Part shown: piece by piece, positions 1 through 8,558 of the stretch
Numbering within the stretch: position 1 is the first letter of the stretch
Layout: each line of letters starts with the position of its first letter
From: Chitinophaga parva
GTDB lineage: Bacteria > Bacteroidota > Bacteroidia > Chitinophagales > Chitinophagaceae
DNA: 64,000 nucleotides
Direction: 5' to 3'
Assembly: GCF_003071345.1 (NCBI RefSeq)
Contig: NZ_QCYK01000001.1
Span: forward strand, 434,001 to 498,000
Made by a program: the position numbers and the translations under genes
Notes under the pieces: model-generated
What the model was told of the DNA's origin: nothing
Databases searched by the model: none
The model's input: only the letters and a program-made list of their open reading frames with translations

Positions 1-635
1 AACATTTTATTCTTAGTGAAGTTCACCGTATCCCGGTATACCGTGGTTGGATAGCCGGGCTGGTAGGTGATATTGCGGGCAAAGCGGTAATTATTCATTT
101 CCACGCCCAGGGCATACTGCAGGTTCAGCTTGTGTTTCACCAGGTTGAGGCGCTGCATGAACAGCCAGATATTCACATTCACAGACTTGCCGGTGATCAG
201 CTTAAACTCCTGTGAGGTGAGCGGGGAGCTGCCGTAACGGGGGGCAAAGTTGTTGAGGCCCTCTGCGGAATAATCATAGGTCCTGTTTGCCGCATAATAC
301 GGGGTGGTTGGATAGTAGGCCAGGTAACTGGCACCGCTGTAGTTACTGCGGTCTATATAATTATTAAATCCAAAGTCTACTACCAGCCAGCGGGTATGCA
401 GGTTCTTTTTAAGTTTATTGTTGATGTAGGTAGTGTCGTTATAGAACTTATAACTGGTGCGACCACTAGGGCTTTTTGATTTGAGGATCACCAGGCCTTT
501 GATCTGGATGGTGTCTGTAAGGGCCGTCTGCTGTGCATGGCTGGTGCCGGCAATGAACAGCAATACGGGTAAGATCATCCATTTCAGGTAAGCGCCGGGT
601 TGCAACAACCTACGTTTAATAACAACGTTACTCAT
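1..635 (-). CDS. Outer-membrane beta-barrel-type protein (C-terminus cut by window edge)
   Basis: The frame stays open from the ATG at 635 to the window edge, giving at least 211 residues. The N-terminus has a basic stretch followed by a hydrophobic segment and a likely signal peptidase site ending in HAQQ. The mature part is rich in Tyr, Asn and Thr with short alternating segments, as in Bacteroidota outer-membrane barrels. The start ATG overlaps the stop of the upstream anti-sigma-like gene by four bases (ATGA), so the two are probably translationally coupled and form one operon with the ECF sigma gene. The barrel assignment is inference from composition; no specific family is recognised. 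Confidence 0.7.
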   Translation of the reverse strand, partial: MSNVVIKRRLLQPGAYLKWMILPVLLFIAGTSHAQQTALTDTIQIKGLVILKSKSPSGRTSYKFYNDTTYINNKLKKNLHTRWLVVDFGFNNYIDRSNYSGASYLAYYPTTPYYAANRTYDYSAEGLNNFAPRYGSSPLTSQEFKLITGKSVNVNIWLFMQRLNLVKHKLNLQYALGVEMNNYRFARNITYQPGYPTTVYRDTVNFTKNKM

Positions 636-1810
636 TTATTGTTAGCTTTTTTCTTCGCAAAAAATCGTGCCACGTTGGTCACTTTGTCCAGCAGCTTGTT
701 GTCGCCGGAGCTTACCACGGAGGCGATCAGCTCTCCATGAATGCTTGCCGGGGCTGCACTTTCTTCTTTAGGGCTGGCCATGGCCATCATCACCGGCGGC
801 TTTGCAGGCGCGGCATCCTGGCTGGAAGCCGCTATGGTAGCCGCGTTTGAAGTACTGGCCGGCGCGGTGCCGGTGCTCACGTTGTTTGCGGAAGTGGTGG
901 TGTGGGATAATGTAGAACTGTTGGCAGGCGCAGTCACCGGTATGTCGTTGCTGGCCACCATTACGTTATTGTTATTATTACCGCGTGGTGCGGGCGTGGA
1001 TTCATGATCCTGCTTTGCGGCTGTTGCCGGGGAAGCGCTGGGTGTATGCAACGCCACACTGGTTGTCACGGGCGGGGCAGGGCGTACGTGCCCTTTTGAA
1101 GCAGACAAGGCCGGGGCCTTCGCGGGCATTGCAGCCGCGATGTCCTCTTTGGAAGGAGGCAGGGAGATAACGTCCCCTTTCGAAGGGGTAGCCTCACCGG
1201 TTGAAGGTGACAGGGCGATAACATTTTCCGTAGCAGCGGGTGCCGGTGTGCCGGAAGCCTGCTGCTGGTTCACCGCCACAACGGCCGGTACATTCCCACT
1301 ATGATCCTTGCTGCCATAGGGCGCCGTAAATACGATAAGACCTGCTACCACCGCGGCGGCACCGGCACTCCACCAATACACTGGCCGTATGCGGCTTCGG
1401 TGACGGTACAGGGAAGCCTTGTGCAGGAACACCTGGCCCAGATCCGGCTGCAGGCGGGTTTGTTGCAGCAGGGCCAGTTCTGCCTGGGCGGCGGGAGTTT
1501 GGGCAATATATTTTTCTACCGCGTCTTTTTCCGTGGCAGGCAGTTCATTGTCGATATAACTGAGGAGGAAGCCGGTCTGGTTATCCGCATGGATGCCGGG
1601 CGTACCACGGTACAGCAGGGCTTTATTTTCAAACACCACCTCCGGGTCGGGTGTGAGCACGGTACTTTGCAGCAATTGCAGCTCCTGCCGGATGTGCGGA
1701 TGCTGCTCCAGGAAGTCCTGCAACGCGGCCACTTCGGCGGCGCCCAGGTCGCCGTCGATGAAGCGGAGAAGAAAAACTTCGTAGTTTGCTATGTTAATTC
1801 CTGCTGACAA
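632..1810 (-). CDS. Anti-sigma-factor-like single-pass membrane protein
   Basis: The protein has 392 residues. Residues 8-50 and about 79-120 are two copies of a short helical motif (NYE..LLRFIDGDL.., then ..GFLLSYIDNELP..), each followed by a P(D)xxxVF.xKA.LYR motif. Such motifs are typical of the cytoplasmic part of Bacteroidota anti-sigma factors. A transmembrane segment lies at about 144-164, followed by a long Ala/Pro/Ser/Thr-rich, probably extracytoplasmic, low-complexity region. It lies directly downstream of an ECF sigma gene and overlaps the next gene by four bases, so it probably holds that sigma factor at the membrane. No ATG is available: TTG at 1810 is the first reasonable start, 15 bases after the sigma stop. 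The anti-sigma role is inferred from architecture and context. Confidence 0.75.
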   Translation of the reverse strand: MSAGINIANYEVFLLRFIDGDLGAAEVAALQDFLEQHPHIRQELQLLQSTVLTPDPEVVFENKALLYRGTPGIHADNQTGFLLSYIDNELPATEKDAVEKYIAQTPAAQAELALLQQTRLQPDLGQVFLHKASLYRHRSRIRPVYWWSAGAAAVVAGLIVFTAPYGSKDHSGNVPAVVAVNQQQASGTPAPAATENVIALSPSTGEATPSKGDVISLPPSKEDIAAAMPAKAPALSASKGHVRPAPPVTTSVALHTPSASPATAAKQDHESTPAPRGNNNNNVMVASNDIPVTAPANSSTLSHTTTSANNVSTGTAPASTSNAATIAASSQDAAPAKPPVMMAMASPKEESAAPASIHGELIASVVSSGDNKLLDKVTNVARFFAKKKANNK

Positions 1811-1825
1811 TTCTTTGGGTATTGA

Positions 1826-2311
1826 TTAGATAACGTTCTGCATTTTTACCAGGTACTCTTTCAGGTGGAGCCGGGCCCGGTGCAGGTATACTTTTACCTG
1901 GGAGGGGTTGAGCTCCATGATGGTACCAATTTCTTCGTAGCTGTACCCTTCATAATCTTTGAGGAGGATAAGGGAGCGCTGCACTTCGCTGAGACGGGCC
2001 AGGGCTTTTTCCATGACCTCCCGGGCGTTGTGCACATTGGTATCCGCTATCCTGGACTCCTCTTTGAAATTTTCCACAAGGGTGATCCGCTTTACCTTCC
2101 GTACATGATCGATCATATTATGGTAGGCCACTGTAAACAGGTAAGACTTCCCCTTTTCAAAGGGAACCTCCTGGCAGTGCTTCCATAATATCTCGAATGC
2201 GTTCTGTACCACGTCTCTGGCGTCTTCGGTATGGCCAAGGTTTTTGACGATGAACCGGAAGAGGTTGTCCGAATACAGATCCACGCATTTATTGTACTCC
2301 TTTTCCGTCAT
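1826..2311 (-). CDS. RNA polymerase sigma factor, ECF (sigma-70) family
   Basis: From the ATG at 2311 the protein has 161 residues. Region 2 covers about residues 5-60, with the typical DARDVVQNAFEILWKH core. Region 4 covers about 104-152, with YSYEEIGTIMELNPSQVKVYLHRAR forming a helix-turn-helix. A longer frame opens at a TTG at 2350, but that TTG lies inside AACATTTG, a near match to the -7 promoter box, so I prefer the ATG. The gene heads an operon with a membrane anti-sigma-like protein and a barrel protein, suggesting envelope-stress or surface regulation. The signal is unknown. Confidence 0.9.
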   Translation of the reverse strand: MTEKEYNKCVDLYSDNLFRFIVKNLGHTEDARDVVQNAFEILWKHCQEVPFEKGKSYLFTVAYHNMIDHVRKVKRITLVENFKEESRIADTNVHNAREVMEKALARLSEVQRSLILLKDYEGYSYEEIGTIMELNPSQVKVYLHRARLHLKEYLVKMQNVI

Positions 2312-2530
2312 CCGGTAACGCGGGATTTTTTCAGTGCGAAGTTCCGACAAATGTTCTATAAACGGGACGTATGCACGATTTTCACCAATTTATCCCCTTT
2401 TCCCGTGTCTTCCCTGTCGTCCATACGTCGCGTCACATGCCTTTTCTCCTGCACTTTACCCTAAACCCAGCATGATAAAAGTATGACGAACGCCTGCTCC
2501 GGAATGTTACACCTGGGTCAAAATTCGCGC

Positions 2531-2556
2531 AAAAAAACCGGCCCCGGAAGGCCGGC
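2531..2556 (-). terminator. Minus-oriented hairpin with T-run upstream of the ECF sigma gene
   Basis: CCGGCC (2538-2543) pairs with GGCCGG (2550-2555). Read on the minus strand, the stem is followed by seven T. No minus-strand gene ends here, so it may stop antisense transcription leaving kbl or insulate the sigma operon. Confidence 0.5.
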
Positions 2557-2584
2557 CCCGCATTATGACCTATTTTTATTCCAG

Positions 2585-2592
2585 TAACTTTG
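2585..2592 (+). promoter_or_regulatory. -7 box of the kbl promoter
   Basis: TAACTTTG matches the Bacteroidota consensus TAnnTTTG and ends 28 bases before the kbl ATG. No convincing -33 TTTG is seen. Confidence 0.6.
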
Positions 2593-2620
2593 CCCTACCG
2601 GGAACCTAAAAGTATTCTAC

Positions 2621-3811
2621 ATGAACGAAAAATTCGTCAGCCGCCTTCGCCAGGAGCTTGGAGACATTGAAGCCTCCGGCCTTTACAAACGCGAAAGGAT
2701 CATCACTTCCGACCAGGGTGCCGAGATCACCGTGAACGGCAAAACTGTACTGAACTTCTGCGCCAATAACTACCTGGGCCTCAGCTCCAATCCTACCGTG
2801 ATCGAAGCCGCCAAGCACACCATCGACACCCACGGCTACGGTATGAGCAGTGTGCGCTTCATCTGCGGCACCCAGGATATTCACCGGGAGCTGGAACAGA
2901 AGATCGCCGCCTTCCTCGGTACGGAAGATTCCATCCTGTATGCAGCGGCTTTTGACGCCAACGGCGGCGTATTTGAGCCCCTGTTCAACGAGCAGGACGC
3001 CATCATTTCCGACGCCCTGAACCACGCGTCCATCATTGACGGGGTGCGCCTTTGCAAGGCCCAACGCTTCCGCTATGAACATAATAACATGGAAGACCTG
3101 GAAAAACAGCTCCAGGCAGCCGCCGGTTGCCGCAGCCGCATTATCGTTACAGATGGCAGTTTCAGCATGGACGGCACCATTGCCCAGCTGGACAAGATCT
3201 GTGACCTGGCAGATAAATATGACGCCATCGTCATGAGCGATGAAAGCCACTCTTCCGGCTTCCTGGGCAAAACCGGCCGCGGCACCCACGAATACCGCGG
3301 GGTCATGGGCCGGGTAGATATCATCACCGGCACCCTGGGCAAGGCCCTGGGCGGCGCCTCAGGCGGTTTTACCTCCGGCCGCAAAGAGGTAATAGACATC
3401 CTGCGCCAGCGCAGCCGTCCCTACCTGTTTTCCAACTCCGTAGCCCCCAGCATTGTAGGCGCCTCCATTGCCGTACTGGATATGCTGAGCAGCACCACCG
3501 CCCTGCGCGACAAACTGGAATACAACACCACCTACTTCCGGGAAAAAATGACTGCTGCCGGCTTCGACATTAAGCCCGGCCAGCACCCCATTGTACCAGT
3601 AATGCTGTACGACGCTCCCCTGAGCCAGCAGTTTGCAGACCGCCTGCTGCAGGAAGGCATCTACGTGATCGGGTTCTTCTTCCCGGTAGTGCCCAAAGGC
3701 CAGGCCCGCATCCGCGTGCAGCTGAGCGCTGCCCATGAACAGGAGCACCTGGACAAGGCCATCGCTGCCTTTACCAAAGTGGGTAAAGAGCTGGGCGTAC
3801 TCAAAGCTTAA
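2621..3811 (+). CDS. kbl: Glycine C-acetyltransferase (2-amino-3-ketobutyrate CoA ligase)
   Basis: This cytoplasmic PLP enzyme interconverts glycine plus acetyl-CoA and 2-amino-3-oxobutyrate, in the second step of threonine breakdown via threonine dehydrogenase. The 396-residue length is typical for Kbl. Visible features are the substrate-binding [10 protein letters not shown] near residue 45, the cofactor-binding DESHSSG near 206-212, and the Schiff-base lysine K241 in TLGKALGG. The PLP alpha-oxoamine synthase family also includes BioF and serine palmitoyltransferase. The [13 protein letters not shown] segment and the length fit Kbl best. No threonine dehydrogenase gene is adjacent. The gene is monocistronic, with its own promoter box and terminator. 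Confidence 0.93.
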   Translation: MNEKFVSRLRQELGDIEASGLYKRERIITSDQGAEITVNGKTVLNFCANNYLGLSSNPTVIEAAKHTIDTHGYGMSSVRFICGTQDIHRELEQKIAAFLGTEDSILYAAAFDANGGVFEPLFNEQDAIISDALNHASIIDGVRLCKAQRFRYEHNNMEDLEKQLQAAAGCRSRIIVTDGSFSMDGTIAQLDKICDLADKYDAIVMSDESHSSGFLGKTGRGTHEYRGVMGRVDIITGTLGKALGGASGGFTSGRKEVIDILRQRSRPYLFSNSVAPSIVGASIAVLDMLSSTTALRDKLEYNTTYFREKMTAAGFDIKPGQHPIVPVMLYDAPLSQQFADRLLQEGIYVIGFFFPVVPKGQARIRVQLSAAHEQEHLDKAIAAFTKVGKELGVLKA

Positions 3812-3847
3812 GTCTTTCTACTTCCAATACTGTATTTCCCCTGAAAG

Positions 3848-3893
3848 AAATTTCCAGCGCCGCCCGCCAGTGGTTTGCTGGAAATTTTCTTTT
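3848..3893 (+). terminator. Rho-independent terminator of kbl
   Basis: AAATTTCCAGC (3848-3858) pairs with GCTGGAAATTT (3877-3887), an 11-bp stem followed by a T-rich run. Confidence 0.85.
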
Positions 3894-3921
3894 AGGGAAG
3901 ATCCCGGCATTCGCCCGGAAA

Positions 3922-3968
3922 CAAAAAACCCCGGGCTATCCGCTTCCGCGTTCGCCCGGGATTTTTTT
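3922..3968. terminator. Bidirectional terminator between kbl and the efflux operon
   Basis: CCCGGGC (3930-3936) pairs with GCCCGGG (3954-3960). There are seven T on the plus side and six T on the minus side. It can end the minus-strand efflux operon and back up kbl termination. Confidence 0.8.
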
Positions 3969-4088
3969 GACCTGTGAAAAAACTTTCAGTAAAGAAAAGA
4001 GGGTGCCCGTGGCTGTTGGTTCCTGTGTTATATGCTGATGATGTTGATCAATCCCGCAGGCACCGCTCTAAAACACACACTAAGCTGG

Positions 4089-5213
4089 TTACTCGTTTTT
4101 GGTTACCTGCACCGGCTGGCCATCCTTGATCTCGTCACTGCCATTGGTCACTATGGCATCGCCATCTGCCAGGTTACCGAATATTTCTACTTTACCATTT
4201 GATTCATTGCCTTTTCTTACCGGCACCCAGGTGGCTTTGTTATTCACCACCTTGATCACGAACACTTTCTCGGAAGTGGTGATCACAGCACCCTTCGGCA
4301 CCACGAAGGTATCATGACTCCCGGGCAGGTCTATGTGCACTTCTGCATACATGCCGGGCAGCAGTTTTTTATCGGTGTTATTGATATCCATTTCCAGCAT
4401 TTCCGCACGCAGCCTGGTATCCAGGCTACCGGCCACGCGGTTTACCCTGGCGGTAAAAGTATCGCCGGGCAGGGAGCGCACGGTGAAATGCACCACACCG
4501 GTGTTTTGCAGGCTGCTGGTATACGTTTCCGGAACGGCAATGGATAAACGCAGGCGGTTCTGCTCTTCCAGGCGCAGCAGGGGCTTGTCTGAGCCCTTGC
4601 CTGCCGGGCCTACGTAAGCACCGGGGTGCACGTTTCGCACGGTGATGATCCCGTTGAAAGGCGCGCGGATAGTGAGGTAACCCAGCAGCTCCTGGATTTC
4701 CCGCAGAGAAGAGCGGGCGCTCAGCAGCTCTGCACTGTCTGCACTCATCTTGGAAAATGCGATCTCCAGGTCGTTCGGGGAGATGGTACCGGGGATCTTG
4801 CTGGTTTTAAGCATGCGGTCGTAAGTGGAGCGGCTGGCCTGGTACACCGCTTCCTTATTGTGGAGGCGGGATTGTGCTTCCAGCAGCTGGGTGTTCATTT
4901 CCGGTGCCTCCAGGGTCATGAGTACCTGGCCGGAGCTTACCTGGGAGCCCATATCCACGTTCACCGTTTTCACGTAGCTGGTGAATTTGGCATACAGGTC
5001 GGCAAACTGGTAGGGCTTTATTTCACCGGGCAGTTCCAGCACATTCTCCAGCTGGGTTCTTTCCAGGGAAACGGCTTTCACCTGGGTGGGGCCATTCTCG
5101 GCACCTTTGTTATCCTCCGCCTGCGAGCTATGGCAGGCAGGGAGCAGGATACCGGCGGCGGGCAGCGCCAGCGCAGCCAGCAGCATGTATTTCATGGTTC
5201 TAGTGTTTTGCAT
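4089..5213 (-). CDS. RND efflux periplasmic adaptor (membrane fusion protein), lipoprotein
   Basis: This is the periplasmic adaptor linking an inner-membrane RND pump to a TolC-type channel. From the ATG at 5213 it has 374 residues. A signal peptide ends in a lipobox (LLPAC), so the mature protein is probably lipid-anchored. Then come the biotinyl-lipoyl-like half-motif (YAKFTSYVKTVNVDMGSQV), a coiled-coil hairpin (about 110-180), the second lipoyl half (TIRAPFNGIITVRNVHPGAYV) and beta-barrel and membrane-proximal domains. The frame opens further upstream at 5300, but that would overlap the pump gene by 50 bases and put residues before the signal peptide. ATG at 5195 is an alternative. It is the last gene of the tolC-RND-adaptor operon. 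Confidence 0.9.
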   Translation of the reverse strand: MQNTRTMKYMLLAALALPAAGILLPACHSSQAEDNKGAENGPTQVKAVSLERTQLENVLELPGEIKPYQFADLYAKFTSYVKTVNVDMGSQVSSGQVLMTLEAPEMNTQLLEAQSRLHNKEAVYQASRSTYDRMLKTSKIPGTISPNDLEIAFSKMSADSAELLSARSSLREIQELLGYLTIRAPFNGIITVRNVHPGAYVGPAGKGSDKPLLRLEEQNRLRLSIAVPETYTSSLQNTGVVHFTVRSLPGDTFTARVNRVAGSLDTRLRAEMLEMDINNTDKKLLPGMYAEVHIDLPGSHDTFVVPKGAVITTSEKVFVIKVVNNKATWVPVRKGNESNGKVEIFGNLADGDAIVTNGSDEIKDGQPVQVTKNE

Positions 5214-5250
5214 ATCCAAGTATCTTAAATGTGTGTAATCAGGTTTTGTT

Positions 5251-8200
5251 TTAGTCCACCAGCTTTGCGGCGCCAGGTACATAATACGGGCTGTGCTCAT
5301 CCTCCGGATCGAGGGAAACAGATTTCACACCGGCTTTCTGCTGTGCCCATGCAAAGATGAGCGGCAGTACAAAGAGGGAAGCAAAGGTACTGGCTACCAG
5401 GCCGCCTATCACCGCACGGCCCAGGGGCGCTGTCTGGTCGCCGGCCTCACCCAGGCCGGATGCCATCGGGATCATGCCCGCGGTCATCGCAATACTGGTC
5501 ATGAGGATGGGGCGCAAGCGGATGGAAGTACCTTCCAGCGCGGATCTTACGGAGTCCTGGTTTTGCAGGCGGAGCTTTTCCGTGCCCGTGATCAGCAGCA
5601 CCGAGTTAGATACCGATACACCCACAGACATGATAATACCCATGTACGACTGCAGGTTCAGCGTAGAGTGCGTGAGCAGCAGCATGCCCAAAGCCCCCAC
5701 CAGCACTGCCGGCAGCGTGGATATTACCACGAAGGCCACGCGGAAGCTCTGGAAGTTTGCCGCCAGCAGCAACAGGATCACGACGATAGCTACGAGCAGG
5801 CCGGTTTGCAGGCTGTCCAGGGTTTCATTCAGCAGGTTCATGGTCCCGCGTTTCTCTACCGAGATACCCCTTGGCGGCTCTCCGGCACGTTTGATGGCCG
5901 CGGCTACGGCTGCACTGGCCGTGCCCAGGTCTTTCTTGTAGATATTGGCACCGATGGAGATGATGCGCACCGCACCAATACGGTCATATTCCCCGATCAC
6001 AGTATCCGGCTGCAGGGTGGCCACATCCCCCAGGGAAGGGCGGTCATGGTCCTTGCTCAGCGGGATGGCCTTCATATCTTCAATACTGGCCAGCTGGTTT
6101 TCCGGAACGGAGATCTGCACAAAGTAAGAAGTAGCGTTCTTTTCATCCAGCCACACGTTCTTTTCTGTGAAGCGGGAAGAGGAAGTAGCCGCCGTGAGGG
6201 AACGGGCTATTTCGCCAATGCTCAGGCCCAGCTGCGCGGCGCGTTCCCGGTCAATATTAATGCGGATGGCCGGGTAGTCCAGGGGCTGGTTAATGGCCAC
6301 ATCGCGCAGGTAGGGGATCTTCTTCATTTCCTGCAGGATCTTCTCTGCATACGGACGGCTGTCCTTGAAGTTCTTACCCATCACCGCAATTTCTATCGGT
6401 GTGCTGGCGCCCTGGCTCATTACCTTGTCTGTAAGGTCAATGGGCTCAAAGCTGGTCTTCACTTCCGGCATCTGCTCGTGGATCAGTTTGCGGAATTTTT
6501 CCTTGAACTCATCCATGTTCACCTTATAATCTTCTTTCAGGTTCACCTGCATTACCGCTTCGCTGGGTGTAGCCATGAAGAGATAAATAGGGTTAGTGGA
6601 ATATGAAGACGGATGGGTACCAATGAAGGAAGAAGTGATGTCAATATTTTCAGGCCCTACCATCTTTTTCAGGATGTCGGTGGCCTTGAGCAGCATAGTT
6701 TCCGTACGCTCCAAACGCGTGCCGGCAGGCTCTTTCAGGCGGAGCTGGAACTGGCCGTTATTGAGCTTGGGCAGGATGTCGCGGCCAATGTTTGACACGA
6801 ACAGTACCACCAGCCCGCCGGTTACCAGGAAGTAAAGCCCTATTACCAGTTTGCGGCGGGCCATCAATGCGGTAAGCCAGCCCAGGAAACGCAGCTTGAA
6901 CTTGTCAAAACCTGCAATTTCCTTTTCATGCGCAGCTTCATCTTTCAGTTCTGCACTGATGTACTTGTCTGATTTATGTACCTCCCCACTGTGCACGTGC
7001 TCGTGCGCCTTGCCATGGTGCTGGAATTTTTCTTCTTTCAGGATCCAGTTAGACAGGATGGGCACCAGGGTTTGCGACAGCAGATAAGATGCGATCATGG
7101 AAAACCCGATGGCCAGTGACAAGGGAAGGAACATGGAGCGGGGCACGCCCACCATGATAAAGGAAGGAGCAAACACCGCCAGGATACAGAACAGGATGAG
7201 CAACTTTGGGAAGGCAATTTCCTGGCACGCGTGCCAGACAGCCTGCGCCTTGGTTTTACCCATTTCCAGGTGCTGGTGTATATTCTCAATGGTCACCGTC
7301 GATTCATCCACCAGGATACCGATAGCCAGTGCCAGGCCGCTCAGCGTCATGATATTGATGGTTTGCCCGGCCATTTTGAGGCACAGTACCCCGATGATGA
7401 TGGCCACCGGGATGGTGATGATCACGATGTAGGCAGAACGGCGGTCGCCCAGGAAGAGCAGCACCATGATGGCTGTGAGCACGGCCCCGATCACGCCTTC
7501 ACTGATCAGGCTTTTCACGGCATTGATCACGTATACGCTCTGGTCAAACACAAAGTTCACTTTCACATCATCCGGCAGCAGCTTCTGGATGTTGGGCAAT
7601 GCTTTTTTCAGGTTGTTCACCACCGTCCAGGTAGAGGCATCGGCGGTCTTGATCACGGGCAGGTATACGGAGCGTTTGCCATTGATCACGGCATAGCTGG
7701 AGGTAATGTCTGCCGCATCTTCCACCTTGGCCACATCGCGCACAAACACGGTGGGCCCTTCGCCTATCTGCAGGGGAATGTTTTCAAATTCTTTTACGGT
7801 GCGGATCACGGTATTGGCCGGTGTGAGGTAGGTCACATCGCCCACGCGCACGTTACCGGCGGGAGAGATCTGGTTATTGTCTTTCACCGCCGCCACAATC
7901 TGGTCTGGCGTAAGGTGGTGGGAGCGCATCAGTTCCGGGTCTACGTGGATCACGATGGTACGGGAGTTACCGCCAAAGGGGGCCGGGGAAGTAAGACCGG
8001 GAATGCGGCTGAAGGAAGGGCGCACCAGCGTCATCGCAAGGTCCTGCAGCTGATTATTGCTGCGGATCGGGCTGCTCAGTGCCAGCTGTCCAATCGGCAG
8101 GGTGGACGCGTCAAAGCGGATGATGAAGGGCGGCTGGGTGCCACTGGGCATGGAGGCAAATGCGCGGTTGGCCATGGCCGTTACTTCCGCTGCTGCTTGC

Positions 8201-8505
8201 GCCATGTTGGTGCCTTCGTAAAAAGAGATCTTGATCATGGTGAGGCCCTGGATGTTCTTGGCCTCAATATCTTTTACCCCTGTTACGTACAGGAACAGGT
8301 TCTGGTAGTTGGTAGCAATAAAGCCTTCCATCTGCTGGGGCGACATACCGCCATAGGGCTGCGATACATAGATGGCCGGCAGGTTCAGGTCCGGGAAGAT
8401 GTCGATTTTAATGTCCCGCAGGGCGGACAGGCCAAAGAACAACAAGCCAACTACGGCCACCATGATGGCGATTGGTTTGCGGAGGGCCAGTTTAATAAGA
8501 TTCAT
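5251..8505 (-). CDS. RND efflux transporter permease subunit (AcrB/HAE-like)
   Basis: This is a proton-driven inner-membrane pump of the RND superfamily, 1084 residues long, the usual size. The N-terminal helix MNLIKLALRKPIAIMV, the large periplasmic porter loops, the TM4 motif ILVDESTVTIENIH and the second membrane half (LLVAIVVILLLLAANF onward) are all present. The acidic pair in TM4 is Asp-Glu rather than the Asp-Asp of AcrB. The cytoplasmic loop between the two halves, near residues 490-515, carries a histidine-rich run (HHGKAHEHVHSGEVH), unusual for a drug pump. It lies between the TolC and adaptor genes with a short gap on each side. The substrate cannot be told from sequence. Confidence 0.93.
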   Translation of the reverse strand: MNLIKLALRKPIAIMVAVVGLLFFGLSALRDIKIDIFPDLNLPAIYVSQPYGGMSPQQMEGFIATNYQNLFLYVTGVKDIEAKNIQGLTMIKISFYEGTNMAQAAAEVTAMANRAFASMPSGTQPPFIIRFDASTLPIGQLALSSPIRSNNQLQDLAMTLVRPSFSRIPGLTSPAPFGGNSRTIVIHVDPELMRSHHLTPDQIVAAVKDNNQISPAGNVRVGDVTYLTPANTVIRTVKEFENIPLQIGEGPTVFVRDVAKVEDAADITSSYAVINGKRSVYLPVIKTADASTWTVVNNLKKALPNIQKLLPDDVKVNFVFDQSVYVINAVKSLISEGVIGAVLTAIMVLLFLGDRRSAYIVIITIPVAIIIGVLCLKMAGQTINIMTLSGLALAIGILVDESTVTIENIHQHLEMGKTKAQAVWHACQEIAFPKLLILFCILAVFAPSFIMVGVPRSMFLPLSLAIGFSMIASYLLSQTLVPILSNWILKEEKFQHHGKAHEHVHSGEVHKSDKYISAELKDEAAHEKEIAGFDKFKLRFLGWLTALMARRKLVIGLYFLVTGGLVVLFVSNIGRDILPKLNNGQFQLRLKEPAGTRLERTETMLLKATDILKKMVGPENIDITSSFIGTHPSSYSTNPIYLFMATPSEAVMQVNLKEDYKVNMDEFKEKFRKLIHEQMPEVKTSFEPIDLTDKVMSQGASTPIEIAVMGKNFKDSRPYAEKILQEMKKIPYLRDVAINQPLDYPAIRINIDRERAAQLGLSIGEIARSLTAATSSSRFTEKNVWLDEKNATSYFVQISVPENQLASIEDMKAIPLSKDHDRPSLGDVATLQPDTVIGEYDRIGAVRIISIGANIYKKDLGTASAAVAAAIKRAGEPPRGISVEKRGTMNLLNETLDSLQTGLLVAIVVILLLLAANFQSFRVAFVVISTLPAVLVGALGMLLLTHSTLNLQSYMGIIMSVGVSVSNSVLLITGTEKLRLQNQDSVRSALEGTSIRLRPILMTSIAMTAGMIPMASGLGEAGDQTAPLGRAVIGGLVASTFASLFVLPLIFAWAQQKAGVKSVSLDPEDEHSPYYVPGAAKLVD

Positions 8506-8558
8506 ACTGCTTGGTTCAAATGATTAAAATCCGGTACTGGCATTAAGTGGCGGCGATG

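Noticed and set aside
5214..5300. Extended start of the efflux adaptor at 5300
   Set aside because: It would overlap the pump gene and place 29 residues before the signal peptide; the ATG at 5213 is preferred.
7231..8523. Long plus-strand frame of 430 residues opposite the RND pump
   Set aside because: It is the mirror of a high-GC coding frame with His- and Gly-rich low-complexity translation and no homology; a shadow.
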